DNA from: Catenulispora acidiphila DSM 44928 | Lineage (GTDB): Bacteria > Actinomycetota > Actinomycetes > Streptomycetales > Catenulisporaceae | NCBI RefSeq assembly: GCF_000024025.1 | Contig: NC_013131.1 | Location: forward strand, 5,704,001-5,768,000 | Direction: 5' to 3' | Length of the DNA stretch: 64,000 bases | Part shown: in pieces, positions 26,122 through 35,299 of the stretch | How the letters are laid out: every line of letters starts with the position of its first letter | Position numbering within the stretch: position 1 is the stretch's first letter | Notes under the pieces: generated by a model | Database searches by the model: none | What the model saw: the letters and a program-made list of their open reading frames with translations, nothing else | Told to the model about the DNA's origin: nothing | Program-made: the position numbers and the translations under genes

Positions 26122-26769
26122 ATGGTGGAGGCGGCGCCGGTACGCCGGCGGGTGCGGTCGCGGCTGCCGGCGGCGAAGCGGCGGCCGCAGATCATCAAGG
26201 TGACCTCCGAGCTGATCGCCGAGCGCGGCTACTGGGGGCTGTCGATGCAGGACGTCGCGGACCAGTGCGGGCTGACCGTGCCGGGCGTGCTGCACTACGT
26301 CGGGTCCAAGGTCGGGTTGCTCGTGGCCGTGCTGGAACAGCGCGATGTCGAGGACGCGCAATCGCTGCGCGAGCAGCTCGGCGTGGCCGAGGACGAGGTG
26401 CCCGACGAGTGGTCCGGCGGCGGTCCGGAGGGCGTCGATCTGCGGCAGTTGTGCGCGGCGACGATGCGGCGCAACGCGCGGCAGCCGCAGATCGTGCGGC
26501 TGTTCGCCGTGCTGGAGGCCGAGTCGCTGGATCCGGGGCACCCCGCCTACGACTACTTCGTGGCGCGGCAGGCGCGGGTGGTCTCCTCCTTCGCGGCGCT
26601 CGCCGGGCCGTTCACCGCCGCCCCGGAAGCACTCGCGCGGCAGATCGTGGCGATGATGGACGGTCTTCAGCTGCAGTGGCTGCGTGCTCAGCAAAGCATT
26701 GATCTGGTCCAGGAGTGGGAAGCGGCGGCCGAGATGCTGTTCGGTCCGCATACTGACGCGCAGCCCTGA
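26122..26769 (+). CDS. TetR-family transcription regulator
   Basis: Regulator of 215 aa from ATG 26122 (GGGTGGGAG upstream; an ATG at 26080 would add 14 residues). HTH: IIKVTSELIAERGYWGLSMQDVADQCGLTVPGVLHYVGSK, in the standard TetR order, followed by a helical ligand domain with VDLRQLCAATMRRNARQPQIVRLFAVLEAES. It lies 152 bp upstream of a GH5 cellulase gene on the same strand. A perfect 20-bp TetR-style palindrome stands in that gap, suggesting it represses the cellulase. Confidence 0.9.
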   Translation: MVEAAPVRRRVRSRLPAAKRRPQIIKVTSELIAERGYWGLSMQDVADQCGLTVPGVLHYVGSKVGLLVAVLEQRDVEDAQSLREQLGVAEDEVPDEWSGGGPEGVDLRQLCAATMRRNARQPQIVRLFAVLEAESLDPGHPAYDYFVARQARVVSSFAALAGPFTAAPEALARQIVAMMDGLQLQWLRAQQSIDLVQEWEAAAEMLFGPHTDAQP

Positions 26770-26870
26770 AACCGTTCTGGCGTCAGCGCATCGGCCGCAT
26801 CGGCGACATCGACCGCATCGACCGCTCTTGTCGGCAAGCCCAGCGCGCAGTAGCTTCTGACACTGAGTCA

Positions 26871-26890
26871 TACCTAGTACTTACTAGGTA
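26871..26890. promoter_or_regulatory. TetR-style operator ahead of the GH5 gene
   Basis: TACCTAGTA (26871-26879), CT, TACTAGGTA (26882-26890): a perfect inverted repeat and by far the most AT-rich stretch near here. It lies 31 bp before the GH5 start codon. Confidence 0.7.
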
Positions 26891-26921
26891 ATCATTATCA
26901 GGCTCCGCCAGGAGGCGCGCG

Positions 26922-28472
26922 ATGACACAGCCCACGCACCAGCATCCAGAACGTCGCCGGCGCCATCCATGGCGTGCGGTAGCCGCTTGGACAGCGGCCG
27001 CAGCGCTGATCACCGCCACGCTGTCGGCGATCGGCGGCACCGCCTCGGCGGCGACCGGCGCGACCGGCACGATCACGGGCCAGCAGAGCGGACGCTGCGT
27101 CGACGCGCAAAGCGCCGGCACAGCGAACGGCACCGTGGTCCAGCTCTACGACTGCAACGGCACCGGCGCGCAGCAGTGGCAGGTCCGCTCCGACGGCTCC
27201 GTGCTGAACCCCAACTCGGGCCGATGCCTCGACGTGACCGGCGCCGGCACGGCGAACGGAACCCGCGTCCAGCTCTACGACTGCAACGGCACCGGCGCGC
27301 AACACTGGCAAGTACGCGCCGACGGCTCCGTCCTGAACGCCACCTCGGGACGGTGCCTCGACGCGAACGGCAGCGCCAACGGCTCCTACCTGCAAATCTG
27401 GGACTGCGCGGGTAGCGGCAACCAGCACTGGACGGTCAACGGCAGCAGCGGCGGAGGCGGTGACAACGCCTTCTGGTCGCAGATCCACGCCGGCTGGAAC
27501 CTCGGCAACTCCTTCGACGCGACCCCCTGCGAGACCTGCTGGGGCAACCCGGCGACGACGAAGCCGATGATCGACCTGATCGCCACCAAGTTCAACTACC
27601 TGCGCATCCCGGTGACCTGGTACCCGCACATGACCAGCGGAGCGCCGAACTACACCGTCGACCCCGCCTTCTTCGCGCGCCTGAAGCAGGTCGTGGACTG
27701 GGCCATCGCCGACAACATGTACGTGGACGTCAACGTCCATCACGACGGCGGCGGCGGCAACTGGCTCACCCCGAGCACCGGAGCCATGGGCACGACCGAG
27801 CCGGAGTTCACCGCGCTGTGGCGGCAGATCGCCACCTATTTCAACGGCGAGAGCGACCATCTGTTGTTCGAGGCGATGAACGAGCCGCAGGACGCCAACG
27901 GCGGCAACCGCTACGGCGGCGGCACGTCCGACAACTGGGGACCCATCAACACCCTGAATCAGGACTTCGTGAACACGGTCCGCGCGACCGGCGGCGCCAA
28001 CGCCACCCGCTGGCTGATCGTGGTCCCCTACGGCGCGAACGCCCAGACCGGCGCCGACAACCTCGCCGTGCCCGCCGGGGCGAACATCGCGGTGTCGGTG
28101 CACACGTACAACCCCTGGGCCTTCTGCTCCACCACCGCCCCGAACTACGTCACCTGGGACGGCTCGATGAACTACCTGCCCGACGGCGACGTGGACAACG
28201 CCAACCGGCTGTTCACCAGCCGCGGCATCCCGGTGATCTGGACCGAGTACGGCGCCACCGTCAAGCCGTACAACGGCGGCGACAACTCGGCGCAGGTCGC
28301 GAACTTCGAATCACACATCACTTCCTACGCCGCCCAGCACGGCCAGAAGACAGTGGTGTGGGACAACGGCTCGATCGGCGTCGGCGACGATCAGTTCGGC
28401 CTCATGAACCGCAACTCAGTGCAATGGCAGCACTCGAACATCGTTAACGCGATCCAGGCTGCGGCCGGCTGA
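26922..28472 (+). CDS. Secreted GH5 endoglucanase with ricin-type lectin domain
   Basis: Exported 516-aa beta-glycanase. ATG preceded by AGGAGG. Signal peptide with Arg-rich start to about residue 44 (GGTASAATGA). Residues 46-172: ricin-type beta-trefoil with three QxW repeats (QQWQV, QHWQV, QHWTV). Residues 183-515: GH5 (alpha/beta)8 catalytic domain with GWNLGNSFDA, the acid/base Glu321 in FEAMNEPQ and the nucleophile Glu442 in VIWTEYGA; VHHDGGGGNW and HTYNPWAF supply further active-site residues. This architecture fits a cellulase-like or other beta-1,4-glucanase. Control by the upstream TetR is inferred. Confidence 0.92.
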   Translation: MTQPTHQHPERRRRHPWRAVAAWTAAAALITATLSAIGGTASAATGATGTITGQQSGRCVDAQSAGTANGTVVQLYDCNGTGAQQWQVRSDGSVLNPNSGRCLDVTGAGTANGTRVQLYDCNGTGAQHWQVRADGSVLNATSGRCLDANGSANGSYLQIWDCAGSGNQHWTVNGSSGGGGDNAFWSQIHAGWNLGNSFDATPCETCWGNPATTKPMIDLIATKFNYLRIPVTWYPHMTSGAPNYTVDPAFFARLKQVVDWAIADNMYVDVNVHHDGGGGNWLTPSTGAMGTTEPEFTALWRQIATYFNGESDHLLFEAMNEPQDANGGNRYGGGTSDNWGPINTLNQDFVNTVRATGGANATRWLIVVPYGANAQTGADNLAVPAGANIAVSVHTYNPWAFCSTTAPNYVTWDGSMNYLPDGDVDNANRLFTSRGIPVIWTEYGATVKPYNGGDNSAQVANFESHITSYAAQHGQKTVVWDNGSIGVGDDQFGLMNRNSVQWQHSNIVNAIQAAAG

Positions 28473-28554
28473 CCCTGACTCCAGGGCACGCCTCGTGCGG
28501 CGCGCGGTGGGCGGCGTGCCCCGTGCGGCGTGTGGCAGGCAGGCCGCGCACAAA

Positions 28555-28596
28555 CGGTCCGGCCGGCGGATGGGAACTCCCCCGCCGGCCGGACCG
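28555..28596. terminator. Strong bidirectional terminator
   Basis: A 15-bp perfect stem (28555-28569 with 28582-28596; arm GGTCCGGCCGGCGG), with an inner GGG/CCC extension closing a short loop, between the convergent GH5 and GH27 genes. The rest of 28473-28604 is featureless GC-rich DNA. Confidence 0.8.
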
Positions 28597-28604
28597 CACC
28601 TCAC

Positions 28605-31157
28605 TCAGGCGGTCGGTCGCGCCGCCACGCTGACGTCAGCCGCCGAGGCGTAGCCGTCGGCTGCCGCAGTCGCAGTCAGTCGCACATAGCGAGCCGACAC
28701 CGGAGCGAATTCAACGGACTTCAGCAGCGCGTCCTGCGTCCACGTCCCCGCCGCTGCCGCCGGGGTGAAGGTGACGCCGTCGCTGCTGACCTCGACGGTG
28801 TAACCGGTGATGGTACCGGTGATCGCGCCGTCGAGGCGGGGTTGGTAGGTCAGTCCGGTGACCGTCTGCACCGAGCCGAGGTCCATCGTCAGCGAGATCG
28901 GCAGCGGGTCGTGGACCGGACTGAACTGCGAGTGCCACAAAGTGGTCACCTGGCCGTCCACCGCGTTGCCCGCCGGGTAGCCGGCGTTGGCGCTGGTGGC
29001 CGTCGCGGACACCGAGGACGAGGGCGCGAAGTGCGGCCAGGGTCCGCTGGGCTGCGTGCCGACCGGCGCGCCGCAGGTGATCCGCAGCCCGCCCCAGTCC
29101 GTGCGGTCGTTGTAACCGCCGTCGCCGCCGTCCCCGACGACCAGGCTGATCACCTTCGCAGTACCCAGATTCACCGACGCGCTCTGAGGCGCGGCCCGGG
29201 TCACCAGACCACTGTCATACAGCTTCACGCCGTCGCCGTAGACCTGGAACACCGCCGTCCCGCCGGTCGGGTCGAAGTCCGCCGAGTCGTCGATGCCGAC
29301 CGTGGCGGTGAGCGTGCTGCACTGGCCGCCGACGTAGTAGTCGATCGTCGAGGGCGACGCGGTGCCGACACCGGTCGGGTACCCGACGCCGTGCATCGTC
29401 AGCGGCCCGCCGCCGGCATCGTCGAGGTCGACCCGGGGCACGAGGTAGCCGCTCGCCGCGTCGAGCCAGGGATGGTGGCTCAGCGGACCGGTGCCCGACG
29501 GCGGCGCAGCGGGGACCTGGACTTGCGTCGACTCGGTGGCGCTGAGTGTCTGGAGCCTTGATGTCGCACCGGAGTAAGCACCCTGCCAGTCGTAGCCCGC
29601 AGTCACCGCGAGCTGGTCCGTACCGGGCAGAGCGCCTGGAGCGGCGGTCACCTGCCAGGTCGCCGCAATCGATTGCCCGCTGTCGAGGCGGTCCTTCGCG
29701 GCCGGGGTGGTCGGCGTGGCGGTCCAGCCCGCCGGGACGGCGAGCGTGAGCTTCACGTTCCGGACGGCGAGCCGGCCGTTGTCGGTGAACGTGGCCGAGA
29801 CCGGGAAGGAGTCGCCGGGGGCGACCAGGGGAAGCGCGGCCTGCGCGGTCGCGGTCAGGGTCGCCGGGGACAGCGTGGTCGCCGGCGTCATGGTCGCCGG
29901 GTTTCCGTTGCGGGAGACCCGATACAGCACGACGTCGTGCGGGGCGACGGTCGCGGAGATCGTGCCGGCCGACTCGGTCGTCGAGTGCTGCCACAGATCG
30001 CGCACGGCGTAGCTGCCCGACGTGGACAGGCCGATCTTGCCGGCGGTCGTGGAGATCAGCTGCGGGGTCGTGCCGCGGTTGAGCAGCGCGACAGCGACGT
30101 CGCCGTTGGCGAGCGGCTTGGTCCAGACCTGGGCGCCGGAGGCGGTCGGGGCGGACAACGCAGTGCCCTGAATTCCCAGCCGGTCCTGGTCTACCGCGAG
30201 CACTTCGGCGTTGGTGAGCATAGCGACGGCGCTGTCGGAGAGCTTGCGTACATCCGAGCCGATCATCAGCGGAGCCGCGACGATCGACCACATTGAGAAC
30301 TGCGAGCGGGACTCGGCGTCGGTCATGCCCAGATCAGGGCCCAGATAGTCCGGGTCGTTCCAGTGCCCGGGACCGGCGGCTTCCGGGTGCGCGGCGTCGG
30401 CGTCCAGGTTGCGCAGCACGTCGGAGTAGCGGACGTCGTTCGGGAAGCCGATGTCGGTGTCGGTCCGCCAGGAGTTCCCGGTGCTCGGGCCGAACGTGTA
30501 GGAGTCGAACGCGCTGCGGCCGGGCGCGGCGCCGGTCTCGGGGATGAAGGGGTTGCAGATGTTGAACAGCATCGGGCGGTGGCTGCTGTTGTTCAGGACT
30601 GCGTCGCGGAACTGGCCGTAGACGGTGGCCGGGTCCAGTCCCATCTGCTCGCTGCCGCAGAAGTCGACCTTCACCGCGTCGTAGCCCCACCCGGCGAACT
30701 GGTTGACGTCCTGCTGGTAGCGGCCGTAGCTGCCCTGGTTGGCGCCGCCGCAGCCGTTGAGGCCGGAGTCGGTGTAGATGCCTGCTTTCAGCCCGCGCGA
30801 GTGGATGTAGTCGGCGACCGCCTTCATCCCGTCAGGCCACTGAGTCGAGTCTACGGTGATGGCGCCGGAGGCGTCCCGCGCGCCGTTCCACCAGCCGCCG
30901 TCGATCCAGACGTAGTTGTAGCCCGCGGCGGCCAGACCCTTGCTCACCAGCGCGTCGGCCTCGTCCTTGATGGTCTGCTCGGTGAAGGTGGACCCGAGGC
31001 CGTAGTAGGTGTTCCAGCCCTGATACGGCGTGCGGGCCAGGTTGTTGATCGGGACCGTGGCCGGCGCGTGCCGGGCCTGAGACCCGGCCCACGCCGGTCC
31101 CGCTGTCGCCCACAGCGCCGCCGACGCGGCGAGCGCGATGAGTTTGGGTATCAGCAT
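28605..31157 (-). CDS. Secreted GH27 alpha-galactosidase, multi-domain
   Basis: Exported 850-aa enzyme releasing alpha-linked galactose. ATG 31157 has AAGGAG 8 bases upstream; an ATG at 31178 that overlaps the permease stop lacks one. Signal peptide to AWA (residue 24). Residues 40-420: GH27 barrel with TPYQGWNTYYG, WIDGGWW, nucleophile Asp165 in YDAVKVDFCGSE and acid/base Asp235 in SWRTDTDIG. Residues 445-535: NPCBM-associated NEW3 domain (VPAGWTATPTTP). Residues 545-690: NPCBM (HPWLDAASGYLVPR). Residues 700-850: F5/8-type C discoidin domain. Co-directional with and just below the CUT2 importer genes, so it likely feeds them galactose. Confidence 0.93.
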   Translation of the reverse strand: MLIPKLIALAASAALWATAGPAWAGSQARHAPATVPINNLARTPYQGWNTYYGLGSTFTEQTIKDEADALVSKGLAAAGYNYVWIDGGWWNGARDASGAITVDSTQWPDGMKAVADYIHSRGLKAGIYTDSGLNGCGGANQGSYGRYQQDVNQFAGWGYDAVKVDFCGSEQMGLDPATVYGQFRDAVLNNSSHRPMLFNICNPFIPETGAAPGRSAFDSYTFGPSTGNSWRTDTDIGFPNDVRYSDVLRNLDADAAHPEAAGPGHWNDPDYLGPDLGMTDAESRSQFSMWSIVAAPLMIGSDVRKLSDSAVAMLTNAEVLAVDQDRLGIQGTALSAPTASGAQVWTKPLANGDVAVALLNRGTTPQLISTTAGKIGLSTSGSYAVRDLWQHSTTESAGTISATVAPHDVVLYRVSRNGNPATMTPATTLSPATLTATAQAALPLVAPGDSFPVSATFTDNGRLAVRNVKLTLAVPAGWTATPTTPAAKDRLDSGQSIAATWQVTAAPGALPGTDQLAVTAGYDWQGAYSGATSRLQTLSATESTQVQVPAAPPSGTGPLSHHPWLDAASGYLVPRVDLDDAGGGPLTMHGVGYPTGVGTASPSTIDYYVGGQCSTLTATVGIDDSADFDPTGGTAVFQVYGDGVKLYDSGLVTRAAPQSASVNLGTAKVISLVVGDGGDGGYNDRTDWGGLRITCGAPVGTQPSGPWPHFAPSSSVSATATSANAGYPAGNAVDGQVTTLWHSQFSPVHDPLPISLTMDLGSVQTVTGLTYQPRLDGAITGTITGYTVEVSSDGVTFTPAAAAGTWTQDALLKSVEFAPVSARYVRLTATAAADGYASAADVSVAARPTA

Positions 31158-31174
31158 CCTGTTTGCTCCTTGTC

Positions 31175-32215
31175 TCATGCCGGCAATCCGACGGCCCGCT
31201 CCCGGGAGCGCCGCTGCTGGAGGACGACAGCGACGACCAGCAGCGCGCCTTGCGCGATGTTCTGCCAGAAAGCGTTGATGCCCTGGACGGTCAGTCCGTT
31301 CTGCAGGGCCCCGAGCAGGGCGACGGCCAGCAGCGTGCCCCCGACGCCGCCCTTGCCGCCCTTGAGCGCGCAGCCGCCGAGCGCCGCCGCGGTGATGGAC
31401 TGCAACTCCAGCCCTTCGCTGCCGGAGACCGGCTGCCCGGACCCGGTGCGAGCGGTCAGCAGGATGCCCGCGACCGCCGCGACGGCGCCGGAAAGCGCGT
31501 AGACCGCCAGGATGTACTTGTTGAGATTGATACCGGCCAGCCGCGCGGCGGTGTCGTTCCCGCCGATGGCGTAAAGGTTCCGGCCGATGTCGGTGTACTT
31601 CAGTAGCACATGGACCGCCGCGGCGACCACGAGCAGCAGCCACACCATGACCGGCAACCCGGCGATCTTCCCCCGGCCCAGGAAGACGAAGATGCTGTCA
31701 TTGAGCACGTAGCCCTGAGCGCGCCCATCGGAGACCAGCTGCGCCACACCCTTGTAGGCGGCCAGCCCCGCCAGCGTCGCGATCACCGCATTGACCCGGC
31801 CATAAACGATGATCGCCCCGTTGACCACACCGATCACCGCACCGATAGCGAGCGCCGCACCGATACCGGCGAAGGCATTCGACCCAGCACTGGTGAACAC
31901 CATGGCACTGGTCACCGAAGCCAACCCGGCCTGCGAACCGACCGAGATGTCCAACGCCCCGATGATGATGACCACGGTCTGCACCACGGCCAACAACCCG
32001 GAAATCGTCACCGCCTCAGCGATGACCTGAATGTTCTGCCAGCTCAAATAGTTCGCATTGAGCGACCCGAACAAAACAAGCACGAACACCAGCGCGGCAA
32101 CCAACCCCACGCTCTGCGCCCCGCCCCGCGCCACCAAGGCACGAATCCGGCTCCCGCCCCCGCCGGTCCCAAGCTGCTCCTCGGCCCGCTGGCCAAGCGC
32201 TGAAGTGGTGGTCAT
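31175..32215 (-). CDS. CUT2 sugar ABC transporter permease (RbsC/MglC-like)
   Basis: Membrane subunit of a monosaccharide importer, 346 aa with about ten hydrophobic helices (BPD_transp_2 family). Conserved GALDISVGSQAGL and the cytoplasmic-loop motif AARLAGINLNKYILAVYALSGAVAAVAG are present. ATG overlaps the ATPase stop by 4 bp. With the dual ATPase and binding protein it forms a complete CUT2 system; galactose or a related hexose is the probable cargo given the alpha-galactosidase downstream and the galactonate genes divergent from it. Confidence 0.93.
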   Translation of the reverse strand: MTTTSALGQRAEEQLGTGGGGSRIRALVARGGAQSVGLVAALVFVLVLFGSLNANYLSWQNIQVIAEAVTISGLLAVVQTVVIIIGALDISVGSQAGLASVTSAMVFTSAGSNAFAGIGAALAIGAVIGVVNGAIIVYGRVNAVIATLAGLAAYKGVAQLVSDGRAQGYVLNDSIFVFLGRGKIAGLPVMVWLLLVVAAAVHVLLKYTDIGRNLYAIGGNDTAARLAGINLNKYILAVYALSGAVAAVAGILLTARTGSGQPVSGSEGLELQSITAAALGGCALKGGKGGVGGTLLAVALLGALQNGLTVQGINAFWQNIAQGALLVVAVVLQQRRSRERAVGLPA

Positions 32216-34092
32216 CGGACACTGCCTTCCGAGGCGGATCCGGCAACTCCCCGGATCGGCACGACGTTGGTGGCGGGCGGAGCAGGCGAGGCGGAGTCGC
32301 CGGATAAAGGGGCGACCGAGGCGGAATCTTGCGAGCCAGAGCCAGATGATTCAGCTGCGGCAGGTGACGCGGAATCCGGCGCTGCCTGCGAGCCGGAATC
32401 GGCCGACGCAGAAGTAGTCGGCACCGCACGATCCGGCGAAGTGGAGTCGACTGAGGCAGAGCCAGGCTGATCAGCTGCGGCAGTCGACACGGAATCGGGA
32501 GAAGCAGAGCCAGCCGAATCAGGCGCCCCGGAATCCCGAGCTCCAGGCAGCTCCTCCGCTCCCGGCGAGCCGAGGTCGTCGATCATCGCCAGGGCGAGGA
32601 TCTTCTCCTCGGAGGCGTCGGCGCGGCCGAGTTCGCCGGTGATGCGGCCGTTCTGCATGACCAGGATGCGGTCGGCGAGGCCGAGGACTTCGGGGAGTTC
32701 TGAGGAGATCACCAGGATCGCGGTGCCGGCGGAGGCCAGGTCGGCGATGATCTGGTAGATCTCGGCCTTGGCGCCGACGTCGACGCCGCGGGTGGGCTCG
32801 TCGAGGATCAGGACGGCCGGCTTGCGGGCGAGCCAGCGGGCCAGGACCACCTTTTGCTGGTTGCCGCCTGACAGGGTCCGTACTTCGGCCTCGATGGAGG
32901 GGGCGCGGACTCGGAGCCGGTTGGCGTATTCCTGCGCGAGTGCCTTCTCCGCGCGGCGGCGGACGAAGCGCCAGCGGCGCAGGTGGCGGAGGCTGACCAG
33001 TGTCGTGTTGTCGCGGATGGTGCGCTGGGCGAACAGGGCCTGCGCTTTGCGTTCCTCGGGCGCCAGGCCGATGCCGGCGCGGATGGCGTCGCGGGGTCCG
33101 CGGAGGCGGATCGGTATGCCGTCCATGAGGATCCGGCCCGAGCGGATCGGGGTGTCGCCGGCGAGGGCCAGGGCGAGTTCGGAGCGTCCGGCGCCGATGA
33201 GTCCGGCCAGGGCGACGATCTCGCCGGCGTGCACGGTCAGGCTGATGTCGCGGACGTCGGCGGTGGTCAGGTGCTCGACGTCCAGCACCACCCGGTCGGT
33301 CGCGGCGTGGTCGCGGACGAACAGCTGCGAGAGGTCGCGGCCGACCATGAGGCGGACCAGGGCGCCCTCGTCGACGTCGGCGGCCGCGGCGGCGCCGGCC
33401 AGTTCGCCGTCGCGCAGGACCACGACGCGGTCGGCGAGCTGGAACACCTCCTTCATCCGGTGCGACACGTAGATCACGGCGATCCCCTGGTCGCGGAGTC
33501 GGCGGATGAGCGCGAACAGCGCGTCGACCTCGTGCTCGGACAGGGAGGACGTCGGCTCGTCGAAGGCGATCGCGCGCGCCGGCGTGCTCCCGGTCAGAGC
33601 CCGCATGATCTCCACGAGCTGGCGCTGGGCCGCGGTGAGCTGCGAGCCGAGCAGGTCCGGGTCCAGGGCTTGGGCGAAGCCCAGGCGCTCCAGGTCGGCG
33701 CGTACCCGGCGGCGCAGTCCCGCACGGTCGAAGCCGCGCGGGCCGCGCCGCGGCAGCGCCCCGGTGTAGACGTTCTCCGCGACGGAGACGTGCGGGATGA
33801 TCTCCGGCTCCTGCGGGATGAGCCGGATGCCCGCGCGGTGCGCGTCCTGCGGCGAGTGCAGGTCCAGGACCTGTCCGTCCAGAGACATCCGGCCCTGGGT
33901 CGGTGGCTGGTCGCCGGTGAGGATGCGCAGCAGCGTGGACTTGCCGGCGCCGTTCTCCCCCATCAGCGCGGTCACTTGGCCGGCCGGGAACTCGACGGTG
34001 ACGTCGTGCAGAGCCCGGACCGGGCCGAAGCGCTTGGTGATCGCCTCGGCGGCCAGTCCGGTCCGCTCCGCCGGGAGGCTGGAGTGGTCCAT
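32212..34092 (-). CDS. CUT2 sugar ABC transporter dual ATPase (RbsA/MglA-like) with long tail
   Basis: Energising subunit, 626 aa. Two fused nucleotide-binding domains: the first has Walker A GENGAGKST and signature-like LTAAQRQLVEIMRAL; the second has the degenerate Walker A AGLIGAGRSELAL usual in this family and signature LSGGNQQKVVLARWL. Homologues end near residue 505. Here about 120 extra residues follow, almost wholly Ser, Ala, Asp and Pro (for example SGSASPDSVSTAAADQ), coded by imperfect direct repeats (32334 and 32455 regions alike). The tail is probably disordered. 5 bp after the binding-protein gene; 4-bp overlap with the permease. Confidence 0.93.
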   Translation of the reverse strand: MDHSSLPAERTGLAAEAITKRFGPVRALHDVTVEFPAGQVTALMGENGAGKSTLLRILTGDQPPTQGRMSLDGQVLDLHSPQDAHRAGIRLIPQEPEIIPHVSVAENVYTGALPRRGPRGFDRAGLRRRVRADLERLGFAQALDPDLLGSQLTAAQRQLVEIMRALTGSTPARAIAFDEPTSSLSEHEVDALFALIRRLRDQGIAVIYVSHRMKEVFQLADRVVVLRDGELAGAAAAADVDEGALVRLMVGRDLSQLFVRDHAATDRVVLDVEHLTTADVRDISLTVHAGEIVALAGLIGAGRSELALALAGDTPIRSGRILMDGIPIRLRGPRDAIRAGIGLAPEERKAQALFAQRTIRDNTTLVSLRHLRRWRFVRRRAEKALAQEYANRLRVRAPSIEAEVRTLSGGNQQKVVLARWLARKPAVLILDEPTRGVDVGAKAEIYQIIADLASAGTAILVISSELPEVLGLADRILVMQNGRITGELGRADASEEKILALAMIDDLGSPGAEELPGARDSGAPDSAGSASPDSVSTAAADQPGSASVDSTSPDRAVPTTSASADSGSQAAPDSASPAAAESSGSGSQDSASVAPLSGDSASPAPPATNVVPIRGVAGSASEGSVR

Positions 34093-34097
34093 CTATC

Positions 34098-35141
34098 TCA
34101 GCTGCACTTCACGCCGGCGGACTGCCAGGTCGTGGCGTCGACCATGGTCGTGGGGGCGTCGGCCTCCTGCGGGAAGGCCTTGCCGTTCTTGAGCTTGTCG
34201 TACATGGTCTGCACCGCCAGGGCGCCGATGTTCTTGCCGCTGATGTAGAGCGCGGCCTTCATGCCGGTGGGCTGCGAGCTGCCCCAGTCCTTGCACGCCA
34301 GGTACGCGCCGAGCCCGACGCCGATCACGTTGTCCGCCGAGACGCCCGCGTTCTGCAGGGCCGTGACGCCGCCCTGGACGTTCTCGTCGTTGCAGCCCCA
34401 GAGCACCCAGTGCTTGACGCCGGGGTTCGCGGTGATGGTCGCGGCGACCTTGTCCTGCGCGCCGGTCGGGGTGTTGTCGGTGGCGACGTCGATGTCCTGC
34501 ACGGCCGCGCCGGCGCCGGCGGCGAAGCTGGTCTTGGCCGCCTTGACGCGGTCGGTGCACACGGTCACGTCCTGCTTCCAGGCCGAGATCGTGCGGGTGT
34601 CGGCGGCGTTCCAGCCGGCCTTGACGAACAGCTCGGCGGCCTTCTTGCCGACGTCGGTGCCCATCTGGGTCCCGCTGAACCCGACGCGCGGCACCAGGTT
34701 CGCCGTGGCGCAGGACGCGGGGTCCGGGCCGTTGGTGCACACCTGGTCGTCCGACGTCAGCAGCGGGATGCCGGCGTCCTTGGCCAGCTGCACCACCTGC
34801 GGGCCGACCGCCGGGTCCGGCGGCACGATGATCAGACCGCTGCTCTTCTGCGCGACGGCGGCCTGCACGTCGCTGACCGTCTGGTTGGCGTCGTCGCCCA
34901 GGTTCACGACCGTCAGGCCGATCCCGAGCTGGGCGGCCTTGGCCTTGGCGCCGTCGGCCTCGTCGATGAAGTACTGCTGATCGCCCTGCTTCTGCAGGTA
35001 GGTCAGAGTGATCTTGCCGGTGACCGGGGCGCCCGAGGAGGCCGCGGCCGTGGAGGACTTGCCGGTCGAGCAAGCGGTCGCGCACAGCGCCACCGCGACA
35101 CCGAGGACTGCGGCCGAGCCGCGGACACGTGCGATGTTCAT
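34098..35141 (-). CDS. CUT2 sugar-binding lipoprotein (RbsB-like)
   Basis: Extracellular binding protein, 347 aa, Peripla_BP_4 type. A lipobox-like CATAC gives Cys24 as the anchor. Features: ITLTYLQKQGDQQYFIDEADGAKAKA (in parts), GLIIVPPDPAVGPQVVQLAKDAGIPLLTSDDQ, HWVLWGCNDENVQGGV and a C-terminal TMVDATTWQS. ATG has GGAG 8 bases upstream. First gene of the importer arm, read from the promoter at 35232-35260. Two or more Cys pairs (CTNGPDPASC, CTDR) may form disulfides. Confidence 0.93.
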   Translation of the reverse strand: MNIARVRGSAAVLGVAVALCATACSTGKSSTAAASSGAPVTGKITLTYLQKQGDQQYFIDEADGAKAKAAQLGIGLTVVNLGDDANQTVSDVQAAVAQKSSGLIIVPPDPAVGPQVVQLAKDAGIPLLTSDDQVCTNGPDPASCATANLVPRVGFSGTQMGTDVGKKAAELFVKAGWNAADTRTISAWKQDVTVCTDRVKAAKTSFAAGAGAAVQDIDVATDNTPTGAQDKVAATITANPGVKHWVLWGCNDENVQGGVTALQNAGVSADNVIGVGLGAYLACKDWGSSQPTGMKAALYISGKNIGALAVQTMYDKLKNGKAFPQEADAPTTMVDATTWQSAGVKCS

Positions 35142-35231
35142 GTTCTGACTCCGATGAGACGACGAGATGCCGCGCGGTGAACGGATCGTCCCCGAGTTCT
35201 TGCACGGCTTGGGGCGCGGCGATTGACAGCG

Positions 35232-35260
35232 AATGTAGGAGCCCCACCGGCGTGCGTCAA
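35232..35260 (-). promoter_or_regulatory. Promoter of the galactose importer arm
   Basis: On the minus strand TTGACG (35260-35255), 17-bp spacer, TACATT (35237-35232). The -35 box overlaps the end of the 26-bp dyad at 35259-35284. Confidence 0.65.
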
Positions 35261-35284
35261 GATTATTGCATAATTAATTATCTT
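35259..35284. promoter_or_regulatory. AT-rich 26-bp dyad, likely GntR (DgoR-like) operator
   Basis: Imperfect inverted repeat with AAGAT and ATCTT ends, 9 of 13 pairs matching, containing the perfect palindrome ATAATTAATTAT (35270-35281). It sits between the two divergent arms, 16 bp before the SDR start, and would block both. The regulator gene is second in the SDR arm. Confidence 0.6.
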
Positions 35285-35299
35285 AGATAGGGTGGCCCC

